In this document: positions 1 to 5,846 of the stretch, one piece after another
Layout of the letters: each line of letters opens with the position of its first letter
Position numbering within the stretch: the first letter of the stretch is position 1
Assembly: GCA_020859875.1 (NCBI GenBank)
Contig: JAJBVJ010000042.1
Span: 1-7,211, forward strand
Length of the DNA: 7,211 nucleotides
DNA from: Rikenellaceae bacterium
GTDB taxonomy: Bacteria > Bacteroidota > Bacteroidia > Bacteroidales > Rikenellaceae
Direction: 5' to 3'
The notes under the pieces: model-generated
What the model was told of the DNA's origin: nothing
Seen by the model: the letters and a program-made list of their open reading frames with translations, nothing else
The model's database searches: none
Position numbers and translations under genes: made by a program

Positions 1-1
1 C

Positions 2-832
2 ACCGAGATACATTTCCGCGAAGGAAGCCACGTCAAAAAGGGCGACTTGCTGGCAAAAGTCAACGATAAGCCGCTTCTGGCAGAGCTCAAAAAACTCGAA
101 GCACAGGTTCCGCTGGCCCAGGACAGGGTAAAAAGACAGGAGGCCCTGCTGGCCCGCGATGCAGTGAGCCAGGAATCTTTCGAATCGGTATCTACCGACC
201 TCGAAACCCTTATGGCAGACATCGAGCTGGTCAGGGCGCGTATCGACCAGACCGAACTGCGGGCCCCGTTCGACGGTGTGGTGGGCCTCAGACTGGTCAG
301 TGAGGGGAGCTACGCCTCCCCGACCACCATCGTAACCAGGCTTACAAAATTATCCCCGCTAAAAATAGAGTTCTCACTCAATGAGTCGGAGGCGGGATTC
401 GTCGGCCCGGGAACCCCTATCACCTTTACCGTGGAGGGGGAGCAAAAGGTTTTCCATGCCACGGTCTATGCTCTCGAATCGCGCGTGGGGGAGAATTTCG
501 CAATCAAGGCGAGAGCCCTCTACGACAATCCAGGTGAAAGGCTCAGACCCGGGTATTTCGCCTCGGTCAGCATCAAGCTAAACCGTTTCGCCAGCACAAT
601 AGTTATCCCCAGCCTGTCCATGATCGCCGAATTCGGACGGGACATTGCTTACGTCTACGACAACGGCTTCGCCCGTCAGGTGGAGATAAATAAAGGTCTG
701 CGTACCTCCAGCACCGTACAGGTAACGCGCGGCCTGGCAAGGGGAGACACCCTGATAACCACCGGGGTCATGCAGCTGCGCGACGGGATGCCCGTTACCA
801 TAAACAGCATCGCCCGTTCCGGCGAAGAGTAA
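2..832 (+). CDS. RND efflux periplasmic adaptor (membrane fusion protein), 5'-truncated
   Basis: Periplasmic adaptor of the AcrA/MexA (HlyD-like) family, which couples an inner-membrane RND pump to a TolC-type channel. The window opens inside the gene. The frame is open from base 2 and gives 276 residues; the signal peptide and the start of the first lipoyl half are missing. Counting visible residues, 1-22 end the first lipoyl half (EGSHVKKGDLLAKV). Residues 25-83 form a charged, Leu/Ala-rich alpha-helical hairpin. Residues 84-118 are the second lipoyl half, opening with the typical TELRAPFDGVVG. Residues 120-195 fit the beta-barrel, with RLRPG at 180-184. The rest is the membrane-proximal domain, with GLARGDTLITTG at 244-255. 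The TTG at 47 lies inside the lipoyl domain and is not the start. The RND permease follows after 34 nt. Family assignment is secure; substrate is unknown. Confidence 0.95.
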   Translation, partial: TEIHFREGSHVKKGDLLAKVNDKPLLAELKKLEAQVPLAQDRVKRQEALLARDAVSQESFESVSTDLETLMADIELVRARIDQTELRAPFDGVVGLRLVSEGSYASPTTIVTRLTKLSPLKIEFSLNESEAGFVGPGTPITFTVEGEQKVFHATVYALESRVGENFAIKARALYDNPGERLRPGYFASVSIKLNRFASTIVIPSLSMIAEFGRDIAYVYDNGFARQVEINKGLRTSSTVQVTRGLARGDTLITTGVMQLRDGMPVTINSIARSGEE

Positions 833-866
833 ACCCCTCAAATTGCCAGCCCTCAAAGCCGAACCG

Positions 867-3800
867 ATGACCTTATCCGAAACCAGTATCCGCAGGCCCG
901 TCCTCTCCACGGTGATGATGCTCATCATCGTCATACTGGGTTTGGTGGGCTACACCTATCTGGGCGTCCGCGAATATCCCAATATCGACAATCCTATTAT
1001 CACGGTATCGCGTTCCTACCCGGGAGCCAATGCCGACGTGATAATGAACCAGATCAGCGAACCGCTCGAACAAAGCCTTAACGGTATCCCCGGCATCCGG
1101 GCGATGACCAGCTCGAGCAGCCAGGGTTCCTGCCGTATCACGATCGAATTCGAGTTGAGCGTCGATCTGGAGACGGCGGCCAACGACGTGAGAGATAAGG
1201 TTTCGGCTGCCCAGCGGAGACTTCCGCGCGACTGCGACCCCCCCACGGTAACCAAAGCCGACTCGGACTCCAACCCCATAATGCAGATCTCGATCCGCAG
1301 CGAAAAGCGTTCCCTGCTCGAGCTGACGGAAATCGCCGATCTCACCATAAAGGAGCAGCTGCAGACCATCCAAAACGTGAGTGCCGTGGAGATATGGGGC
1401 GAGGCGAGATACTCGATGCGGCTGTGGCTCGACCCGGTCAAAATGGCCGCCTACGGCCTTACACCCATCGATGTCAAAAATGCTATCGACCTGGAAAATG
1501 TCGAGCTTCCCGCCGGCAATATAGAGGGCGACAATCTCGAACTGTCCATCCGCACGATGGGCCTTATGGTAAACCCCGAAGAGTTCAACAACCTCATAAT
1601 CAAAGAGACCGACCAGAGGGTCGTGCGTTTCCGTGACATCGGCGAAGCGGAACTCGGGCCGGAAAACAGGCAGAATTCCCTCAAGGTAAACGGCGTGCCG
1701 CAGGTCAGCGTCGTGGTTATACCGCAGCCGGGAGCCAACCAGATCGACATATCCGACGAGGCGCAGAGGCGCCTCGCAGTTATGGAAAAAGACCTTCCCG
1801 ACGACGTTGTAATCGAGATCGTCTCGGATGACACCAAATTCGTCCGGGCTTCCATCGAGGAGGTGGAGCAGACCATAATCATCGCTTTCATTCTCGTGGT
1901 GATTATAATCTTCCTGTTCCTGCGCGACTGGAGGGTAACGCTGGTGCCCTGCGTGGTTATACCCGTCTCGCTTATCGGGTCGTTCTTCGTAATGTACCTG
2001 GGCGGATTCTCGATCAATGTGCTGTCGATGCTCGCCGTGGTGCTTGCCGTCGGTCTGGTCGTGGACGACGCTATCGTGGTTACAGAGAACATATACCAGA
2101 AGATCGAGAACGGTATGGATCCTTTCCATGCCGGGATAGAGGGTTCGAAAGAGATATTCTTCGCGGTGATTTCCACCACCATCACACTCGTTGCGGTTTT
2201 CTTCCCGATAGTATTCCTCGAAGGGATGACGGGGAGGCTCTTCCGGGAATTCAGCATTGTCATCTCGGGAGCGGTGATAATATCGTCGTTCGTGGCCCTT
2301 ACCTTCACGCCGATGCTCGCTACGAAGCTTCTTAAAAAAAGAGAAGGGGAGCGCAACTGGTTCTACCGGAAGACAGAGCCCTTCTTTATATGGCTCAATA
2401 ATATTTACAGCCGCTCGCTCGGCTACTTTCTCGCTCACCGGTATATCACCTGGCCGGTCATGCTCGTAACGCTCGGGGTGATATGGTGGCTCGGGATCAC
2501 TATTCCCTCGGAGATGGCTCCCCTGGAAGACCGTTCGCAGATCACCATGCGGATGAGCGCTCCGGAAGGTGCGACATACGAATATTACAGGGACTTCGTA
2601 GACCAGGTCAATGAGATGGCCGACTCGCTCGTGCCCGAAAGCAGGCTGCTGGTCTCGATGGCCCGGTCGGGATTCGGATTTTCGCGTATAATGCTTTCCG
2701 ACATCGGCGAGCGGAGCCGCAGCCAGATGGAGATCGCCAACCAGCTCACCGCGGCGGTTTCCAAGCGGACAGAAGCCAGGGCGTTCGTTCAGCAGCAATC
2801 CACCTTCGGCGGAAGGCGCGGGGGAATGCCGATACAATATGTACTGCAGGGACAGAATCTCGACAAGCTCGAAGAGTACATTCCGCTCTTTATGGATAAG
2901 GTCAACGAAAGCGGGATGTTCCGCATGGCCGATGTGAACCTCAAATTCACCAAACCCGAAACCCAGATATTGATTAACCGCGACAAGGCTGCCATTCTGG
3001 GGATCAGCACCATGGATATAGGACAAACGCTCCAGTATGCCCTCAGCGGGCAGAGGATGGGGTATTTCTATATGAACGGCAAGCAGTATCAGATACTCGG
3101 GGAGATCAACCGCCAGCAGAGGAACACTCCCGTCGACCTTCGAACGATATACCTGCGCAATTCCCGCGGGGATATGATACAGATGGACAATATCGTGGAA
3201 CTGAACGAGACGGTTTCCCCGCCCACACTTTACCGCTACAACAGGTTCAATTCGGCTACCGTATCGGCCGGCCTCGCTCCCGGGGTCACCATAGGCCAGG
3301 GGCTCGACGAGATGGATCGGATAGCGGCCGAGGTTCTGGACGACACGTTCCGCACCACCCTTTCCGGAGAATCCAAGGATTTCCGGGAGAGCTCGTCGAG
3401 TCTTATGTTCGCGTTCCTGCTGGCGATCCTGCTTATCTTTTTGATCCTGGCCGCCCAATTCGAAAGTTTCAAAGACCCGTTCGTCATAATGCTCACCGTG
3501 CCGCTGGCTATCGCCGGTGCCTTGATATTCATGTATTTCAGCGGCGTGACCATGAATATATTTAGTCAGATCGGGATAATCATGCTGATCGGGCTGGTGG
3601 TGAAGAACGGCATCCTGATCGTCGAATTCGCAAATCAGCGGCAGCAGGCGGGAGAGGCGAAACCGGAAGCCATACAGGGGGCCTCGGAACAGCGCCTGCG
3701 GCCGATTCTCATGACGAGTTTTTCCTCCATCCTGGGCATGATGCCCCTGGTCTTTGCAAGCGGAGAGGGGGCCAACGGACGAATTGCGATGGGAACGGCG

Positions 3801-3962
3801 GTTGTCGGGGGCCTGGTGGTGTCGACCCTTATAAGCCTCTATATAGTTCCGGCCATGTATATGTACATCTCCACGGACAGAAGCAAAAAGGTGAAACCGG
3901 GAACAGAACCGCCCTCCGGGGAAAATCCAGTGGAGGGAACCCCGGCATTGGCCGCCGAATAA
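867..3962 (+). CDS. RND family efflux permease (AcrB/MexF-like, HAE-1 type)
   Basis: Inner-membrane proton-driven exporter, the engine of the tripartite pump; 1031 residues, full family length. The frame is open from a TTG at 843, but the ATG at 867 is preferred because the protein then begins MTLSETSIRRPVLSTV, the usual RND N terminus before TM1 (about residues 12-32). A periplasmic porter domain follows (SYPGANADV, NDVRDKV and PPTV stretches). TM2-TM6 run from about residue 336 to 490. Asp400-Asp401 in GLVVDDAIVVTENI (TM4) match AcrB D407/D408. TM7 is near 528-546, then the second porter half, then TM8-TM12 from about 848. Lys913 in GLVVKNGILIVEFA matches AcrB K940, so the proton relay is intact. 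The short C-terminal tail is hydrophilic, rich in Lys, Glu and Pro. No Shine-Dalgarno site is seen, normal for Bacteroidota. HAE-1 (drug-type) placement rests on motif resemblance; substrates cannot be named. Confidence 0.97.
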   Translation: MTLSETSIRRPVLSTVMMLIIVILGLVGYTYLGVREYPNIDNPIITVSRSYPGANADVIMNQISEPLEQSLNGIPGIRAMTSSSSQGSCRITIEFELSVDLETAANDVRDKVSAAQRRLPRDCDPPTVTKADSDSNPIMQISIRSEKRSLLELTEIADLTIKEQLQTIQNVSAVEIWGEARYSMRLWLDPVKMAAYGLTPIDVKNAIDLENVELPAGNIEGDNLELSIRTMGLMVNPEEFNNLIIKETDQRVVRFRDIGEAELGPENRQNSLKVNGVPQVSVVVIPQPGANQIDISDEAQRRLAVMEKDLPDDVVIEIVSDDTKFVRASIEEVEQTIIIAFILVVIIIFLFLRDWRVTLVPCVVIPVSLIGSFFVMYLGGFSINVLSMLAVVLAVGLVVDDAIVVTENIYQKIENGMDPFHAGIEGSKEIFFAVISTTITLVAVFFPIVFLEGMTGRLFREFSIVISGAVIISSFVALTFTPMLATKLLKKREGERNWFYRKTEPFFIWLNNIYSRSLGYFLAHRYITWPVMLVTLGVIWWLGITIPSEMAPLEDRSQITMRMSAPEGATYEYYRDFVDQVNEMADSLVPESRLLVSMARSGFGFSRIMLSDIGERSRSQMEIANQLTAAVSKRTEARAFVQQQSTFGGRRGGMPIQYVLQGQNLDKLEEYIPLFMDKVNESGMFRMADVNLKFTKPETQILINRDKAAILGISTMDIGQTLQYALSGQRMGYFYMNGKQYQILGEINRQQRNTPVDLRTIYLRNSRGDMIQMDNIVELNETVSPPTLYRYNRFNSATVSAGLAPGVTIGQGLDEMDRIAAEVLDDTFRTTLSGESKDFRESSSSLMFAFLLAILLIFLILAAQFESFKDPFVIMLTVPLAIAGALIFMYFSGVTMNIFSQIGIIMLIGLVVKNGILIVEFANQRQQAGEAKPEAIQGASEQRLRPILMTSFSSILGMMPLVFASGEGANGRIAMGTAVVGGLVVSTLISLYIVPAMYMYISTDRSKKVKPGTEPPSGENPVEGTPALAAE

Positions 3963-3972
3963 ACTGCATCAA

Positions 3973-5397
3973 ATGATGAGACGAAACTCTTTGATAAAAT
4001 ACATCCTGGCGGCCTTATCGCTCATTATGGCTGTCGGTAAAACAGATGCCCGGCCCTCGGGGGGAATTCCCGAGAGCACGGATGAATCGATACAGGGTTA
4101 TTTCTGGGAGAGGGAGCGTGCCGACAGCACATGGAACCAGATACCGATGAGTCTGGCCGAATGCCTTACGGTCGGTTTCCGGCAGAATTTCGATATTCTC
4201 ATCGAGCGCAATACGGCCCGTATAGCCGATAATAACGCCACACGAGCAAATGCAGGCTATTATCCCTATATCAGTTTCGGTGCCGGCTATTCCGGTTCTC
4301 TCAACAACACGAAAAGGGAAGATACACCCTCCTACAACGGTATACACAATTACACCGTCACAGCCGGCCCTGAGGTGGCATGGACGCTATTCGAAGGGTT
4401 CGGCATCCGTACCACCTACTCCCGGCTTCAGGAACTTCAACAGATCGGGGAGCTGTCCCTTCGACTTACGATCGAGGATTTCATTGCCCGCTTTGCAACC
4501 GAATATTACGGATATATCCGTCAGTACAGGCGCCTGCAGAATCTCCGGTACGCAGTGAGCCTCTCGCAGGAGAGGGTGCGCATCGTGGAGGCCCATTATC
4601 AGATAGGCTCCCAGTCGAGGCTCGACCTCCAGCAGGCCAACGTCGACCTCAACTTCGACCGGTCGCAGTTGATCAAGCAATACGAGACCATGCACAATGT
4701 CCGCACCGGGCTCAACGAACTTATGGCCCTGGACGATATAGACGCCCCGGTAATCGCTGCCGACTCGGTCATCGTATTCGACGAAAACCTCGCCAGGGAA
4801 GATCTGGAGAGGGGTCTGCTGCACGACAATACATATCTGGAAATCTCCCGCAAAGGCGAAGACATCTCCCAACTGGACCTCAAACTTGTCAAAAGCGGCC
4901 GCTACCCCTACGTAAGGGTCAACACCGGCTACGGATATACCCAAAACTGGTACGGAAGCGGCGGGACATACAATTACAGATGGCAGCGCAACCTGGGCCT
5001 CAACTACGGGGTCTCGGTCGGGATCAATATCTTCGACGGAAATAACCAGAAACGGCGGGAGCGCAACGCCAGGCTGGAGCTGGAAAACAGTCGGCTGGCA
5101 TATCGGCAAACCGAAAATTCCCTGAAAAAGGAGTTCTCCGACGCATGGATGGCCTACCATAACAATATAAGCCTGACCAAGTTGGAGCAGGATAACCTGG
5201 AGACCGCCCGCGACAACTACGACATCGCCATGGAGCGCTACCGACTGGGACAGCTGTCGGGCATCGAGCTCCGTGAAGCGCAGACCAGTCTGCTGGACGC
5301 CGAGGAGAGGCTCGTACAGGCGCAGTTCGATACGAAACTTTCCGAGATAACCCTCCTCTACCTGAGCGGAAAGATATTCTCTTACCTGGAACGGTAA
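3973..5397 (+). CDS. TolC-like outer-membrane efflux channel protein
   Basis: Outer-membrane factor that forms the exit duct of the pump; 474 residues, within the family's usual range. Two adjacent ATGs (3973, 3976) could start it. The N terminus is a classic signal peptide: basic MMRRNSLIKY, a hydrophobic core ILAALSLIMAV, and a likely cut after GKTDA. There is no lipobox cysteine, so unlike OprM/NodT proteins it is probably not lipidated. The two OEP repeats are visible. The first starts near residue 55 (MSLAECLTVGFRQNFDI) with an aromatic beta-strand stretch GYYPYISFGAGYSG and long helices. The second starts near 280, with GRYPYVRVNTGYGY, then VSVGINIFDGNNQKRR and the coiled-coil ERYRLGQLSGIELREAQ stretch. 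It lies 10 nt behind the permease and is the last gene before a strong terminator, the usual adaptor-permease-channel order. Confidence 0.96.
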   Translation: MMRRNSLIKYILAALSLIMAVGKTDARPSGGIPESTDESIQGYFWERERADSTWNQIPMSLAECLTVGFRQNFDILIERNTARIADNNATRANAGYYPYISFGAGYSGSLNNTKREDTPSYNGIHNYTVTAGPEVAWTLFEGFGIRTTYSRLQELQQIGELSLRLTIEDFIARFATEYYGYIRQYRRLQNLRYAVSLSQERVRIVEAHYQIGSQSRLDLQQANVDLNFDRSQLIKQYETMHNVRTGLNELMALDDIDAPVIAADSVIVFDENLAREDLERGLLHDNTYLEISRKGEDISQLDLKLVKSGRYPYVRVNTGYGYTQNWYGSGGTYNYRWQRNLGLNYGVSVGINIFDGNNQKRRERNARLELENSRLAYRQTENSLKKEFSDAWMAYHNNISLTKLEQDNLETARDNYDIAMERYRLGQLSGIELREAQTSLLDAEERLVQAQFDTKLSEITLLYLSGKIFSYLER

Positions 5398-5420
5398 ATG
5401 ACCGTCATCCGAAAAAACAG

Positions 5421-5450
5421 AAACCGCCGAATTATGGCGGTTTTTATTTT
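5421..5450 (+). terminator. Rho-independent terminator after the efflux operon (probably bidirectional)
   Basis: A perfect 8-bp stem, AAACCGCC (5421-5428) and GGCGGTTT (5436-5443), with a 7-nt loop, runs into a T-rich tail (5441-5450 is TTTTTATTTT). It begins 23 nt after the tolC-like stop. Read on the minus strand, the same hairpin is followed by six T's (the A-run at 5412-5417), so it could also stop transcripts arriving from the carB side. Confidence 0.9.
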
Positions 5451-5472
5451 GGAAAAAGGCTCTTTCCCCGGC

Positions 5473-5623
5473 CTGAGAACCGAAACACTTTATGCGCGAA
5501 CACTGTATGCAGGACAGGCCGGATCCAGAGCCATGAGTCTCTGTTTCCGGGTCGTACCTGTCCTCCTGCATGAAACCGTGTTCGCGTCTTTATAAGGGCC
5601 TACCCTTATGTTTCGGTTCTCGG
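5473..5623. ncRNA. Candidate structured RNA or palindromic element, three-way-junction fold
   Basis: All pairings were read directly. The closing stem P1 is GAGAACCGAAACA (5475-5487) with TGTTTCGGTTCTC (5609-5621), 13 perfect pairs; on the + strand a U-G and a C-G pair extend it. Inside is a long bulged hairpin. It has CGCGAACAC (5495-5503) with GTGTTCGCG (5578-5586), then ATGCAGG (5507-5513) with CCTGCAT (5565-5571). Next come ACAGG (5514-5518) with CCTGT (5557-5561), CCGGA (5519-5523) with TCCGG (5546-5550), and CAGAG (5526-5530) with CTCTG (5539-5543), around an 8-nt loop. Beside it is a perfect small hairpin, ATAAGGG (5592-5598) with CCCTTAT (5603-5609), sharing base 5609 with P1. I do not recognise an RNA family. 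The strand is unresolved: terminal G-U pairs slightly favour +, a better promoter motif favours minus. It may instead be a mobile palindromic repeat. Confidence 0.55.
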
Positions 5624-5635
5624 CAGGTTACCGAG
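5619..5635. other. Small hairpin competing with the P1 stem
   Basis: CTCGG (5619-5623) can pair with CCGAG (5631-5635) around a 7-nt loop. The first arm overlaps the last bases of the 3' arm of the 13-bp P1 stem (5609-5621), so the two pairings partly exclude each other. This is visible in the sequence; any switching role is inference. Confidence 0.4.
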
Positions 5636-5645
5636 GGCGGCGAAC

Positions 5646-5660
5646 CGGATCAGCGATCCG
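5646..5660. other. Short perfect hairpin
   Basis: CGGATC (5646-5651) and GATCCG (5655-5660) form six pairs around a 3-nt loop. No T-run follows on either strand, so it is not an obvious terminator. On the minus strand it would lie just inside the 5' end of a transcript started from the motif at 5671-5678. Confidence 0.4.
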
Positions 5661-5670
5661 CCGGACAAGG

Positions 5671-5678
5671 CAAATATA
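5671..5678 (-). promoter_or_regulatory. Candidate Bacteroidota -7 promoter element, minus strand
   Basis: The minus strand reads TATATTTG, a perfect match to the Bacteroidota -7 consensus TAnnTTTG. A weak -33-like GTTTTA lies 19 nt upstream (positions 5703-5698), normal spacing but lacking the final G of TTTG. It points into the structured element and toward the minus-side face of the terminator at 5412-5443. A transcript of roughly 220-250 nt would result. Six fixed bases can match by chance, so this is tentative. Confidence 0.35.
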
Positions 5679-5733
5679 GTAATTATTCCCGTTCGGGTAA
5701 AACCCCGCACGGTCTTTATTCGAAAGTAAGGCC

Positions 5734-5794
5734 GATATTCCCGCCGGGCGGAAAGTTCTTTGCCCGCGCAGTAGGTGAAAGAGCGGGAAATATC
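5734..5794. repeat. 11-bp inverted repeat abutting the carB promoter
   Basis: GATATTCCCGC (5734-5744) is complementary to GCGGGAAATATC (5783-5794) except for one extra A. The 38-nt interior has its own hairpin, CGGGC (5745-5749) with GCCCG (5762-5766), topped by AAAG/CTTT. The right arm ends one base before the carB -7 motif. It could be a DNA operator, or, in a transcript from upstream, a stem followed by a T-rich stretch resembling an attenuator. Confidence 0.45.
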
Positions 5795-5795
5795 T

Positions 5796-5803
5796 TAATT
5801 TTG
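5796..5803 (+). promoter_or_regulatory. Probable carB promoter, -7 element
   Basis: TAATTTTG matches the Bacteroidota -7 consensus TAnnTTTG exactly and lies 43 nt before the carB ATG, leaving a leader of about 35-40 nt. No good -33 TTTG sits at the usual distance; the nearest TTTG (5759-5762) is 33 nt upstream, too far. The leader is A-rich and has no Shine-Dalgarno site, usual for this phylum. Confidence 0.6.
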
Positions 5804-5846
5804 TTGGATTGAAAAACACTTTACTAACCGTCCAAACCAACAGCGC

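Larger units (their letters stand above)
5398..5846. other. 449-nt intergenic region rich in inverted repeats
   Basis: No convincing protein gene is present. In order it holds the operon terminator (5421-5450), a large nested inverted repeat (5473-5623), hairpins at 5619-5635 and 5646-5660, a minus-strand -7 motif (5671-5678), a 7-bp hairpin with one G-T pair (5710-5716 with 5728-5734), an 11-bp inverted repeat (5734-5794) and the carB -7 motif (5796-5803). The density of complementary arms is far above what an ordinary spacer shows. The + strand frames at 5398-5595 and 5570-5812 run through these structures, show no recognisable protein features, and are not called. Confidence 0.8.

Noticed and set aside
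843..866. TTG start for the permease, 24 nt upstream of the ATG.
   Set aside because: It would add eight residues before the conserved RND N terminus; the ATG at 867 gives the standard family start.
873..3458. 861-codon open frame on the minus strand opposite the RND permease; similar long ones lie opposite the channel gene (4387-5571) and carB (5628-7178).
   Set aside because: The + strand genes are unmistakable family members. The antisense frames have low-complexity His/Arg/Asp/Gly-rich composition and match no family I know; they arise because the real genes rarely use codons whose complements are stops in that frame.
5398..5595. 65-codon + strand ORF beginning right after the channel gene's stop.
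   Set aside because: It runs through the terminator hairpin and the nested inverted repeat and shows no recognisable domain.
5475..5621. Insertion-sequence remnant or MITE with 13-bp terminal repeats.
   Set aside because: No clear target-site duplication flanks the 13-bp arms and no transposase fragment is seen. Not excluded, since genome copy number cannot be seen here, but not supported enough to call.
5473..5623. Retron msr-msd-like reading: outer inverted repeats, one short hairpin, one long hairpin.
   Set aside because: The layout is superficially similar, but no reverse transcriptase is in the window (neighbours are the channel gene and carB), and no priming-guanosine motif such as AGC follows the outer repeat.
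5473..5623. tmRNA, RNase P RNA, SRP RNA or 6S RNA.
   Set aside because: None of the hallmark sequences I could check for is present: no tRNA-like ends or tag frame, no GAGGAAAGTCC-type core, no GGAAGGAAGCAGC-type SRP domain, and no long duplex with a symmetric central bubble.
5570..5812. 80-codon + strand ORF before carB.
   Set aside because: It covers inverted repeats and the carB -7 element, has no protein features, and ends just before the carB leader.
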